Source: Caulobacteraceae bacterium
GTDB taxonomy: Bacteria > Pseudomonadota > Alphaproteobacteria > Caulobacterales > Caulobacteraceae
Assembly (NCBI GenBank): GCA_947478785.1
Contig: CANJXI010000043.1
Span: 1-33,230 of the forward strand
Reading direction: 5' to 3'
Length of the DNA stretch: 33,230 nucleotides
The notes below the pieces were generated by a model, which saw nothing but the letters and a program-made list of their open reading frames with translations, did no database searches and was not told the DNA's origin. The translations under genes and the position numbers were made by a program. Positions 26,955 through 33,230 of this stretch are shown here, piece by piece. Numbering within the stretch: position 1 is the first letter of the stretch; each line of letters begins with the position of its first letter.

Positions 26955-27660
26955 CCCGTGCCTCCAGATCGTATGCGTCCGGGGCCTCGAACAGCCATGC
27001 CCCGGTCCGGCCCCCCCGGCAGCGCTCCAGTCTCGCCCGGAACCGCGGAGCGCCCAGGCCGAACTCTCCCGCCGGGGGTTCCGACGGCGCCGAGGCGACC
27101 GACCAACGGGTGGCCGCGGCGGACCCGCCGGCCTCACGCTTGGCCAGCCCGCCGAACGGACGGCGGCGGATCAGGAAGCCGGTGGCGCCTCGTTTCTCGC
27201 AGGCCAGTTGCAGCCGGCGCCCGGCGGTGAGGTCCACGGCCTCGGCCTCGCCGATCACGGCGGCCACCCCAAGGGTCGCCAGCGCGTCCTCCATCACCGA
27301 CAGGGCCTCGGCCTCGTCGCGGGCGCAGACACAGATCAGCTTCTCCGGCGGAAAGCCGAGGCCGGCCAGGCCCGGCGCCCAGAGGTCGTCACGGCGCAGC
27401 ACCCACACCACCTCGCCCCGCGCCGCCAGGGGCGTGGCCAGAAGCGCGGTGAAGGCGGCCGGGGCCGCGGCGGTCTCGACCTCCAGGCCCGACGAGACAA
27501 TCTCATGCCAGCGGCCAAGCGGCAGTCCGCCGCCCGGCAGGCGCCCGTCGATCCGGTCATCGCCGAACGGCAGGGATTCAGAGTCCGAGCGCCCGCCCGC
27601 CTCGATGGCGGCGATCTTCGCCCGCATGGCGGCGAGCCGCCCCGCGCGAAAATCGGACAT
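26869..27660 (-). CDS. imuA: ImuA, SOS mutagenesis cassette protein
   Basis: A 263-residue RecA/SulA-like protein that opens the imuA-imuB-dnaE2 cassette; it is required for damage-induced mutagenesis with ImuB and DnaE2 in Caulobacter-type systems. The landmark is LPGGGLPLGRWHEIVS near residues 40-55, followed by a RecA-like core (GEVVWVLRRDDLWAPGLAGLG) and the conserved C-terminal [20 protein letters not shown]. There is no classical Walker A motif. ATG 27660 has AGGAG about 10 bases upstream; the longer frame to 27717 would run through the LexA box and is rejected. Confidence 0.92.
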   Translation of the reverse strand: MSDFRAGRLAAMRAKIAAIEAGGRSDSESLPFGDDRIDGRLPGGGLPLGRWHEIVSSGLEVETAAAPAAFTALLATPLAARGEVVWVLRRDDLWAPGLAGLGFPPEKLICVCARDEAEALSVMEDALATLGVAAVIGEAEAVDLTAGRRLQLACEKRGATGFLIRRRPFGGLAKREAGGSAAATRWSVASAPSEPPAGEFGLGAPRFRARLERCRGGRTGAWLFEAPDAYDLEARDGTHPLRLVAELGDRQLAPALPLHANAA

Positions 27661-27678
27661 GATTCCCGGACTCCTTTC

Positions 27679-27693
27679 GTTCCACTTTTGTTC
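27679..27693 (-). promoter_or_regulatory. LexA (SOS) box controlling imuA-imuB-dnaE2
   Basis: GTTC-N7-GTTC on the plus strand (27679-27682 and 27690-27693), which is GAAC-N7-GAAC in the direction of the cassette. This is an exact match to the alphaproteobacterial LexA direct-repeat operator. It lies 19-33 bases upstream of the imuA ATG, where bound LexA would block transcription until DNA damage. The plus-strand propeller gene starts about 95 bases away on the other side and might also be affected. Confidence 0.88.
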
Positions 27694-27788
27694 TAGTGCG
27701 CGACGTGAGGGAGTCAAGTCCTGGCCAACGGTTGCGGCGCCTGTCGGATTGTCCGAGGCTGAGGCGTCCTAGGAGGAAGGAGGAGCCC

Positions 27789-28907
27789 ATGACCGCCATC
27801 CAACTTCTGGTCGGCACCCGCAAGGGCGCTTGGATTTTTCGCAGCGACGCGGCCCGCCAGGCCTGGGCCGTGCAGGGCCCGATCCATCTGGGCCAGATCG
27901 TCAGCCATCTGGTCCTCGACCCGCGCGACGGCAAGACCCTGCTGATGGCCGCGGCCACCGGCCACCTTGGGCCAACGATCTTCCGCTCGACGGACGGCGG
28001 CGAGACCTGGGCGGAGGCGGGACGGCCGCCCGCCTTCCCGAAGTCGAGCGATCCGCGGGCCCGAGCCGTGGACCACACCTTCTGGCTCCAACCGGGCCAC
28101 GCCGACGAACCGGGAGTCTGGTGGGCGGGAACCTCGCCGCCCGGCCTGTTCGAAAGCCGCGACGGCGGGGTGACCTGGGAGAGCGTGGCCGGCTTCAACG
28201 ACAATGCGAAATATCACGACTGGTGTCCGCCGGAGGCCGGGACCCCGGACGGCGCGCTACTGAACCAAATCGTCGTCGACCCGCGCGACCTAGCCCACAT
28301 GTATATCGCCACCTCGACCGCCGGAGTGTTCGAAAGCCACGATCGGGGCGCGTCATGGGCGCCGCTGAACCGCAACGTCGAGGCCAGTTTCCTGCCGGAC
28401 CCCTATCCGGAATACGGCCAGGACGCCCACTTCATCGCGCTCGCGCCCACCAATCCCGACCGCCTCTGGCAGCAGAACCATTGCGGCGTCTATCGCCTCG
28501 ATCGTCCCGATGAGCGGTGGGAGCGGATCGGCAAGGCCATCCCGCCGGAAGTCGGTGACATAGGCTTCACCATCACGCCCCATCCACGCAACGCCGACAC
28601 CGCGTGGGTCTTCCCCATGGACGGAACGGACGTCTGGCCGAGGGTCAGCCCAGGCGGACGGCCCGCCGTCTATCGCACCCGTGACGCCGGCAAGAGCTGG
28701 GAACGCCAGGACAGCGGTTTCCCCGCCGAGCAGGGTTGGTTCACCGTCAAACGCCAGGCGTTCTGCGCCGACCAAGGCGAGCCGGTGGGACTCTATCTGG
28801 GCACGACCGGCGGCGAAATCTGGGCCAGCTGCGCCGAGGGCGAGGGCTGGCGTCAGATCGCCGCCCACCTGCCCGAGATCTACTCCGTAACGGCCGCGCC
28901 GGTCTGA
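27789..28907 (+). CDS. BNR/Asp-box beta-propeller protein (sialidase-like fold), function unknown
   Basis: A 372-residue predicted beta-propeller with four Asp-box motifs of the S/T-x-D-x-G-x-T/S-W type: residues 67-74 (STDGGETW), 123-130 (SRDGGVTW), 183-190 (SHDRGASW) and 297-304 (TRDAGKSW). Homologues are annotated as exo-alpha-sialidase or glycosyl hydrolase. The sialidase Arg triad and FRIP motif are not evident, and there is no signal peptide, so a cytoplasmic, non-sialidase role is more likely. A conserved-looking DHTFWLQPGHADEP segment and a Cys-containing HDWCPPEAG lie between blades. ATG 27789 has the strong AGGAGGAAGGAGGA site upstream. It is followed after 6 bases by a MoaD/ThiS-like gene. 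Confidence 0.86.
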   Translation: MTAIQLLVGTRKGAWIFRSDAARQAWAVQGPIHLGQIVSHLVLDPRDGKTLLMAAATGHLGPTIFRSTDGGETWAEAGRPPAFPKSSDPRARAVDHTFWLQPGHADEPGVWWAGTSPPGLFESRDGGVTWESVAGFNDNAKYHDWCPPEAGTPDGALLNQIVVDPRDLAHMYIATSTAGVFESHDRGASWAPLNRNVEASFLPDPYPEYGQDAHFIALAPTNPDRLWQQNHCGVYRLDRPDERWERIGKAIPPEVGDIGFTITPHPRNADTAWVFPMDGTDVWPRVSPGGRPAVYRTRDAGKSWERQDSGFPAEQGWFTVKRQAFCADQGEPVGLYLGTTGGEIWASCAEGEGWRQIAAHLPEIYSVTAAPV

Positions 28908-28913
28908 CGACCC

Positions 28914-29177
28914 ATGGCCCAGGTCTTCATTCCCTCGCAGCTGACCGCCTATACGGACGGAGCCACCCGGGTCGAGGCCATGGGCGCAACCGTCGGCGAG
29001 GTGCTGGATGACCTCGACCGCCGATTTCCCGGCCTCAAGTTCCGGGTGATCGACGAGCAGGACCGGGTGCGCAAGCACATGCGGCTGTTCATCGGCCAGG
29101 ATGAAACCCGCAGCGTCGGCGCGCCATTGAGCGAGAGCGGCGAACTCCTGATCTTCGGCGCGCTGAGCGGGGGCTAG
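28914..29177 (+). CDS. MoaD/ThiS-like ubiquitin-fold sulfur-carrier protein
   Basis: An 87-residue beta-grasp protein ending in Gly-Gly (FGALSGG), the C-terminus that E1-like enzymes adenylate and thiocarboxylate in MoaD, ThiS and related carriers. Internal features fit the family: the helix VGEVLDDLDRRFPGL and the late strand ELLIFGALSGG. No moaE, thiG, E1-like (MoeB/ThiF) or JAMM-protease gene is nearby. The usual molybdopterin or thiamine contexts are therefore absent, and the partner is presumably the propeller protein 6 bases upstream. Its TAG stop shares the palindrome CTAG with the convergent serA stop. Confidence 0.88.
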   Translation: MAQVFIPSQLTAYTDGATRVEAMGATVGEVLDDLDRRFPGLKFRVIDEQDRVRKHMRLFIGQDETRSVGAPLSESGELLIFGALSGG

Positions 29178-30748
29178 AACCGAAGGGTGCGGGCTTCCTT
29201 CACGTGGGGCAGGGCCTGGATGCGGGTCAGCAGATCGGCCGCCGGCTCCTGGTCGACACCCACCAGGGCGATGGCGTCGTCGCCGGCCGAGACCCGGCCC
29301 AGGTTGAAGGTCGCGATATTGACCCCGGCCTCGGCCAGCAGCTGGCCGAGGTTGCCGATGAAGCCCGGCTTATCGAGGTTGTTCACATAGAGCATTGTCG
29401 GACCGAACGGGGCGTCGAGGTCCATGCCCTTCACCTCGATGACGCGCGGCGTCCCGGCCAGCACCGATCCGGCGAAGGAGCGCTTGCCCTTCTCGGTGGT
29501 GATGGTGATCCGCATCAGGCTCTCGTAGATCGGGCTCTCGTCCTGGCGGCTCTCGGAGACGGTGATGCCGCGCTCCTTGGCCACCGCCGGGGCCGAGACC
29601 ATGTTCACCTCGGCCAGCATCGGGCGCAGGACGCCGGACAGCGCCGCGGCGGTGAGCGGCTTGGCGTTCAGCGCGGCGATGTCGCCCTCATAGGCGATGT
29701 CGATGGCCTTGATCCCGAAGTCGACCATCTGGCCGGCGAAGGCGCCCAGCTTCTCGGCCAGCGCGATGAACGGCTTCAGGCGCGGAGCCTCTTCCGCCGT
29801 GACGGACGGGCTGTTCAGCGCGTTGGTGACCGCGCCGGTCAGCAAGTAGTCGCTGATCTGCTCGGCGACCTGCAGGGCGACGTTCTCCTGCGCTTCGTTG
29901 GTGGAAGCGCCCAGGTGCGGGGTGGCCACGAAGTTCGGCGCCCCGAACAGCACGTTCTCCTTGGCGGGCTCGGTCACGAAGACGTCGAAGCCGGCGCCGC
30001 CCACCTGGCCGCTCTCCAAGGCCGCGCGCAAGGCCGCCTCGTCCACCAGACCGCCGCGGGCGCAGTTGACGATCATCACGCCCTTCTTGGTCTTGGCCAG
30101 GTTCTCGGCCGACAGGATGTTGCGGGTCTTGTCGGTGAGCGGAGTGTGCAGGCTGATAAAGTCGGCGCGGGCCAGGAGGTCTTCCAGCTCGACCTTCTCG
30201 ACACCCATCTCCACGGCGCGGGCGGGCGACAGGAAGGGGTCGTAGGCGACGACCTTCATCTTCAGGCCGAGCGCCCGGTCGGCGACGATGGAGCCGATGT
30301 TGCCGGCCCCGATCAGGCCCAGCGTCTTGCCGTAGAGCTCGACGCCCATGAACCGACTCTTCTCCCACTTGCCGGCCTGGGTCGAAGCGTCGGCGGCGGG
30401 CATCTGGCGGGCCAGCGCGAACATCATGGCGATGGCGTGCTCGGCCGTGGTGATGGAGTTGCCGAAGGGGGTGTTCATCACCACCACGCCAGCGGCGGTG
30501 GCGGCGGGGATGTCGATATTGTCGACGCCGATCCCGGCGCGGCCGATGACCTTCAGGTTGGTCGCCGCGGCGATGACGTCCTTGTTGGGCTTGGTGTCGG
30601 AGCGCACGACGAGGCCGTCGTAGTCGCCGATGACGGCGATCAACTCGTCCTTCGAAAGGCCGGTCTTGATGTCAACCTCGACGCCACGCTGGCGGAAGAT
30701 GTCGACGGCGGCGGGGCTGAGGGAATCGGCGATCAGAACGCGGGGCAT
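29174..30748 (-). CDS. serA: D-3-phosphoglycerate dehydrogenase (long form with ACT domain)
   Basis: Oxidises 3-phosphoglycerate to phosphohydroxypyruvate, the first step of serine synthesis. The 524 residues include the NAD loop GLIGAGNIGS, catalytic Arg in NCARGGLVDE, and His278 in ATPHLGAST. An intervening ASB domain (about 320-450) precedes a C-terminal ACT domain (TMLYVNNLDKPGFIGNLGQ) that in this class can bind serine for feedback control. ATG 30748 (MPRVLIADSLS) has AAGGA 9 bases upstream; the longer frame runs into a repeat element and is not protein-like. It lies downstream of serC on the same strand, separated by 147 bases that contain a palindromic repeat. Confidence 0.96.
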   Translation of the reverse strand: MPRVLIADSLSPAAVDIFRQRGVEVDIKTGLSKDELIAVIGDYDGLVVRSDTKPNKDVIAAATNLKVIGRAGIGVDNIDIPAATAAGVVVMNTPFGNSITTAEHAIAMMFALARQMPAADASTQAGKWEKSRFMGVELYGKTLGLIGAGNIGSIVADRALGLKMKVVAYDPFLSPARAVEMGVEKVELEDLLARADFISLHTPLTDKTRNILSAENLAKTKKGVMIVNCARGGLVDEAALRAALESGQVGGAGFDVFVTEPAKENVLFGAPNFVATPHLGASTNEAQENVALQVAEQISDYLLTGAVTNALNSPSVTAEEAPRLKPFIALAEKLGAFAGQMVDFGIKAIDIAYEGDIAALNAKPLTAAALSGVLRPMLAEVNMVSAPAVAKERGITVSESRQDESPIYESLMRITITTEKGKRSFAGSVLAGTPRVIEVKGMDLDAPFGPTMLYVNNLDKPGFIGNLGQLLAEAGVNIATFNLGRVSAGDDAIALVGVDQEPAADLLTRIQALPHVKEARTLRF

Positions 30749-30778
30749 TTGGATTTTCCTTCGAGGAATTGGGGCGTG

Positions 30779-30892
30779 CCCCCCTCCACCGCTTCGCGGT
30801 CCCCCTCCCCCAAACCGCGCTGCGCGCTGGGGGAGGACGGACTGCACGTGCTCCCCCATTGGGGGAGCTGTCGCGAAGCGACTGAGGGGGTG
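30779..30892. repeat. Large imperfect palindromic intergenic repeat between serC and serA
   Basis: The outer arms at about 30780-30801 (CCCCCTCCACCGCTTCGCGG) and 30869-30890 (TCGCGAAGCGACTGAGGGGG) pair with few mismatches, sharing CGCTTCGCG and CCCCCTC blocks. Inner G-rich and C-rich tracts (CTGGGGGAGG at 30828-30837 and CTCCCCCATTGGGGGAG at 30851-30867) form further hairpins. The layout is that of the dispersed palindromic elements found between genes in Caulobacterales. It fills nearly the whole serC-serA gap, so it could act as an mRNA-stabilising or attenuating structure. Other copies cannot be seen in this window. Confidence 0.7.
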
Positions 30893-30895
30893 TTG

Positions 30896-32065
30896 CTAGG
30901 CGGTTTGGAGTTCGGCGGTGACCGAGGCGTAGGCCCAGTCGAGCCAGGGGGTCAGGGCGTCGAGGTCGTCGGTGTCGACCGTGGCGCCGCACCAGATCCG
31001 CAGACCCGGAGGGGCGTCGCGATAGCCGCCGACATCGAGGGCGACCCCTTCCTTCTCCAGGAGGCCGGCCAGCTTCTTGGCGAAGTCGGCCTGGACGTCC
31101 TCGGAGAGCGAGGTGACGGCCGGGTCGATCACCTTCAGGCAGACCGAGGTGTTGGAGCGGATGGCGGGATCTTCGGCCAGGAACGCGACCCAGGCCGTTT
31201 TCTGTGCCCAGGCCTCCAGCACGCCCAGATTGGCGTCGGCGCGACGCTGCATCTCGGAGAGGCCGCCGATCGAGGCCGCCCACTTCAACGCGTCCACGGC
31301 GTCCTCGACGGCGAGCATCGAGGGCGTGTTGATGGTGGCGCCTTCGAAGAGGTCGAGGGTGACCTTGCCGCCCTTGGTCATGCGGAAGAGCTTCGGCATC
31401 GGCCAAGCCGGCGTGTAGCTTTCCAGCCGGGCCACCGCGCGGGGCGACAGGATCAGAACCCCGTGCGCGGCCTCGCCGCCCAGCGCCTTCTGCCAGGAGA
31501 AGGTCACCACATCGAGCTTGGCCCAGTCCAGCGTCTGGGCGAAAGCCGCCGAGGTGGCGTCGCAGATCACGATACCTTCGCGGTCGGCCGCGATGAAGTC
31601 GGCGTTGGGGACGCGCACGCCCGAGGTCGTGCCGTTCCAGGTGAACACCAGGTCGGCGTCTTTGCGCACCCGGGTCAGGTCGGGAAGCTTGCCGTAGGGC
31701 GCGTCCAGCACCTCGGCCTCGATCTTCAGCTGCTTGGTGACGTCGGTCACCCAGTCCTTGCCGAAGCTCTCGAAGGCCAGCAGCTGCACGGGGCGCGCGC
31801 CCAGCATCGACCACATGGCCATCTCAACGGCGCCGGTGTCAGAGCCGGGCACGATGCCGATCAGATAGTCGTCGGGCACCTCGAGCACCTCACGGGTGCG
31901 GTCGATGGCTTCCTTCAGGCGCGCCTTGCCCGGCTTAGAGCGGTGCGAGCGCCCAAGGACGGCATTCTGAAGATTTTCGGGGGTCCAGCCGGGGCGCTTG
32001 GCGCAGGGGCCGGAGGAGAATTCCGGACGCGCGGGGCGCATCGCGGGCTTCGCGAGGGTCGTCAT
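30896..32065 (-). CDS. serC: Phosphoserine aminotransferase (alphaproteobacterial type)
   Basis: A PLP enzyme that converts phosphohydroxypyruvate and glutamate to phosphoserine and 2-oxoglutarate. It is 389 residues. The N-terminus reads [18 protein letters not shown], the substrate-binding region is [17 protein letters not shown], and the PLP Lys is Lys193 in [15 protein letters not shown]. The [11 protein letters not shown] start and overall length fit the branch common in alphaproteobacteria rather than E. coli SerC. ATG 32065 has GGGAG 8 bases upstream; the longer frame to 32155 crosses the leader structure and is rejected. It is the first gene of a serC-serA pair; the phosphoserine phosphatase gene serB is not in the window. 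Confidence 0.96.
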   Translation of the reverse strand: MTTLAKPAMRPARPEFSSGPCAKRPGWTPENLQNAVLGRSHRSKPGKARLKEAIDRTREVLEVPDDYLIGIVPGSDTGAVEMAMWSMLGARPVQLLAFESFGKDWVTDVTKQLKIEAEVLDAPYGKLPDLTRVRKDADLVFTWNGTTSGVRVPNADFIAADREGIVICDATSAAFAQTLDWAKLDVVTFSWQKALGGEAAHGVLILSPRAVARLESYTPAWPMPKLFRMTKGGKVTLDLFEGATINTPSMLAVEDAVDALKWAASIGGLSEMQRRADANLGVLEAWAQKTAWVAFLAEDPAIRSNTSVCLKVIDPAVTSLSEDVQADFAKKLAGLLEKEGVALDVGGYRDAPPGLRIWCGATVDTDDLDALTPWLDWAYASVTAELQTA

Positions 32066-32115
32066 GTCGATGTCTCCCATCCTTACAGATGGACTGCGCC
32101 CCGTTGGGAGGGCGT
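32066..32115 (-). promoter_or_regulatory. Candidate serC leader RNA that can mask the ribosome-binding site
   Basis: In the serC transcript two hairpins precede the start. The first is CGCCC/GGGCG (32114-32110 with 32101-32097) with an 8-base loop. The second is CCATC-TGTAAG-GATGG (32092-32077), whose 3' arm runs into the GGGAG ribosome-binding site at 32078-32074. CTCCCA at 32110-32105, largely in the first loop, is exactly complementary to TGGGAG at 32079-32074, so a pseudoknot covering the ribosome-binding site is possible. A serC leader motif upstream of serC-serA has been described in alphaproteobacteria. I cannot confirm that this sequence matches its consensus; the assignment rests on position and foldability. 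Confidence 0.5.
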
Positions 32116-32206
32116 GGCCCGCGCGCCAAAAGCCCGGGTTCGTTCTGCGGTGCAAGGGAAACTTTCACCATGCGACCGAATGCGGCGCGGAGCCGCGAGC
32201 GTCCGC

Positions 32207-32623
32207 CTAGCTCGTGACGGCCTGGCCACGGCGGCGCCAGGCCAGCGCCGTGCCGGCGGCCAGGCAGGCGCAGACGGCGTAGAAAATACCGTTGTTGACG
32301 ATGACGTGGAAATTGTCGCGGGGACGCTCGAGCACGAAATAGACCGCGTGGAGCCCGAACTGCATTGCATAGAGCAGCATGACCGCGCCCTGCCAGAAGC
32401 TGGCGTAACGCACCGCCACCGCCAGCAGGACGAGCGCGGTCAGGCCGTCGATGCCGAGATTCACAAGTTGATTGTGGAGGAGCGCCTCGCTGACCATGTA
32501 GGCCAGGGTATTCGCCATGACGATCGCCGCCCCGATACGTTCGGGCGTCCCGCCCTTCAGGAACGCGAAGAGGGAGGTCAGCGCCGCGAAGACTATCAGA
32601 AGATTGGCGCCGATAAACAGCAT
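32207..32623 (-). CDS. Small multi-pass membrane protein, function unknown
   Basis: A 138-residue, very hydrophobic protein with four or five membrane segments (about residues 2-22, 30-50, 57-76, 79-98 and 108-128) and a basic C-terminal tail WRRRGQAVTS. I do not recognise the family. Short charged loops (FLKGGTPERI, LERPRDNFH) separate the helices, and no catalytic or transport motif stands out. ATG 32623 is preceded by AAGGGG 6 bases upstream, which fits well. This ribosome-binding site and the first base of the ATG lie within a perfect 15-bp inverted repeat, so translation may depend on RNA structure. It lies between the small helical gene and serC, all on the minus strand. Confidence 0.78.
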   Translation of the reverse strand: MLFIGANLLIVFAALTSLFAFLKGGTPERIGAAIVMANTLAYMVSEALLHNQLVNLGIDGLTALVLLAVAVRYASFWQGAVMLLYAMQFGLHAVYFVLERPRDNFHVIVNNGIFYAVCACLAAGTALAWRRRGQAVTS

Positions 32624-32656
32624 GCTGCACCCCTTAACGCTTTAAGGGGTGCAGCA
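32623..32656. repeat. Perfect 15-bp inverted repeat with 4-base loop over a translation start
   Basis: Arms 32623-32637 (TGCTGCACCCCTTAA) and 32642-32656 (TTAAGGGGTGCAGCA) are perfectly complementary around CGCT. Read on the minus strand, the second arm holds the AAGGGG ribosome-binding site of the membrane-protein gene and ends on the A of its ATG. The helix would therefore hide the initiation region, or serve as a terminator for the gene at 32683-33015. There is no T-tract after it on either strand, which argues against an intrinsic terminator. As DNA it could equally be a dimeric repressor site. Confidence 0.75.
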
Positions 32657-32660
32657 ATAG

Positions 32661-32675
32661 TTAAAGTGCAGTTAG
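32661..32675. promoter_or_regulatory. Weak candidate CtrA site (TTAA-N7-TTAG)
   Basis: TTAA at 32661-32664 and TTAG at 32672-32675, 7 bases apart, match the CtrA full-site pattern TTAA-N7-TTAA with one mismatch. It lies 38-52 bases upstream of the membrane-protein ATG, a reasonable promoter position. A one-mismatch match to so short a pattern occurs often by chance. Confidence 0.2.
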
Positions 32676-32682
32676 ATCGGAC

Positions 32683-33015
32683 TTAGCCGACTTCGCGCAT
32701 GACCGTTTGAGTCTCTTGCGCCAAGAAGGACGGCTTTTCAGCGCCCATCTTGGTGCGGATGCCCAGGCGGAGCTTGGCTTCGTTAAGCTCGTTGTGGACG
32801 CCGACCATGGCGGTACGGGCTTCGCTGAGGGCCTTGATCGCCTCAACCATCTTGATCTGCACGTCGTCGGCGAACACCAGCGAGGTGTTCACATCCTTAC
32901 GCGCACGCAGCATTTCGCCCATCAGTTCAGAGGCTTGCTCAAGCGCCCCGTCAACCGCGGCTTCGGTGTCGAACAGCTTGTTAGCCACTCGTTGTGCGAC
33001 AAAAACCTTTTCCAT
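32683..33015 (-). CDS. Small helical protein, function unknown
   Basis: A 110-residue soluble protein, almost entirely alpha-helical by composition, with heptad-like stretches from about residue 15 to 85 (GALEQASELMGEMLRARK, MVEAIKALSEARTAMVGVHNELNEAKLRLG), suggesting an antiparallel coiled coil or helical bundle. No signal peptide, Cys cluster or known motif is seen, and I do not recognise the family. ATG 33015 has GGGGA 6 bases upstream; the longer frame to 33078 runs through the leader and is rejected. It is followed by the palindrome and the membrane-protein gene on the same strand. Confidence 0.78.
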   Translation of the reverse strand: MEKVFVAQRVANKLFDTEAAVDGALEQASELMGEMLRARKDVNTSLVFADDVQIKMVEAIKALSEARTAMVGVHNELNEAKLRLGIRTKMGAEKPSFLAQETQTVMREVG

Positions 33016-33118
33016 AGGAATCCCCAACCAGGATGAAGAACACAATTTAAGGTAAATGCATTGTGAACCTTCACGCAATCTGGGGATGTCCCGAGGAATG
33101 TTGAAATAGGAGGGGGTC

Positions 33119-33179
33119 GGCGTTGCCCGCCTTGAGCCGGTAGGCTCGGGGTGCTGATTCCACGAAGAAAGGCAACGCC
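33119..33179 (+). promoter_or_regulatory. Structured leader directly upstream of the gene at the window end
   Basis: GGCGTTGCC at 33119-33127 is perfectly complementary to GGCAACGCC at 33171-33179, which ends on the base before the ATG and includes the GG of the AAAGG ribosome-binding site. Inside lies a second hairpin, CCTTGAGCC-GGTA-GGCTCGGGG (about 33130-33151, with two G-T wobble pairs). Together they form a closed two-stem leader that would limit ribosome access. It did not match any riboswitch consensus I could recall, including SAM-II, SAH, TPP and glycine. Confidence 0.45.
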
Positions 33180-33230
33180 ATGAAGAGGACTACCACGACG
33201 CCGGCGGCCGGTGCGACGGCGATGATGCAA
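33180..33230 (+). CDS. Start of a further gene, truncated by the window end
   Basis: An open frame of 17 codons from ATG 33180 to the last base, MKRTTTTPAAGATAMMQ, with AAAGG 7 bases upstream. The protein cannot be identified from this fragment. Five of the first 13 residues are Thr, four of them consecutive (ACT ACC ACG ACG). A regulatory leader peptide is therefore a remote alternative to a normal Thr/Ala-rich N-terminus. Confidence 0.45.
   Translation, partial: MKRTTTTPAAGATAMMQ

Noticed and set aside
27789-28907. Assignment of the propeller protein as a true sialidase
   Set aside because: Asp-boxes are structural and occur in many propellers; the sialidase Arg triad, FRIP motif and signal peptide are not seen.
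29204-32686. 1160-residue plus-strand open frame covering serA and serC
   Set aside because: It is antisense to two conserved enzymes and runs through the intergenic palindrome, with composition typical of a high-GC shadow frame.

Overview
The window looks like chromosome of a high-GC alphaproteobacterium of the Caulobacterales type (Caulobacter/Phenylobacterium-like). This rests on GC-rich codon use, a GTTC-N7-GTTC LexA box upstream of an imuA-imuB-dnaE2 mutagenesis cassette, a complete Entner-Doudoroff gene set, an alphaproteobacterial-type serC next to serA, and an intergenic palindromic repeat. The genus is an inference; no rRNA or other marker gene is present.

Layout. (1) 1-2055 is the end of a genomic island: a P4-type tyrosine integrase and a translationally coupled unknown gene, abutting the 3' end of a complete tRNA-Ser(CGA). 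The rest of the island lies left of the window. (2) 2229-7599 is an acyl-CoA catabolic cluster: PaaI-like thioesterase, thiolase-like lipid-transfer protein plus DUF35 zinc-ribbon/OB partner, class III CoA-transferase, acyl-CoA dehydrogenase and crotonase. Three of these enzymes carry atypical residues at canonical catalytic positions. (3) 7613-20621 is a sugar block. It holds eda, glk, edd, pgl and zwf, which together take glucose to pyruvate plus glyceraldehyde-3-phosphate. A plus-strand trio (GT4 glycosyltransferase, glycogen-debranching-type glucosidase, GH15 hydrolase) sits between pgl and zwf, and the trehalose genes otsB-otsA follow. Glucose released from alpha-glucans or trehalose would feed Glk and the ED route, while OtsAB would draw glucose-6-phosphate the other way. 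(4) 20625-22139 is an exported type-B carboxylesterase. (5) 22204-27660 is imuA-imuB-dnaE2 with its LexA box. (6) 27789-29177 is a two-gene unit of a BNR/Asp-box beta-propeller protein and a MoaD/ThiS-like protein ending in Gly-Gly, with no assigned function. (7) 29174-32065 holds serine biosynthesis genes serA and serC, separated by a large palindromic repeat; serC has a leader that could hide its ribosome-binding site. (8) 32207-33230 has a small membrane protein whose ribosome-binding site lies in a perfect 15-bp palindrome, a small helical protein of unknown function, and the start of a further gene behind a structured leader.

Most of the window is ordinary core metabolism, and no defence system, CRISPR array or biosynthetic gene cluster was seen. 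The best candidates for something undescribed are the propeller/sulfur-carrier-like pair, the catalytically unusual acyl-CoA cluster, and the three RNA-structure candidates at 32066-32115, 32623-32656 and 33119-33179.
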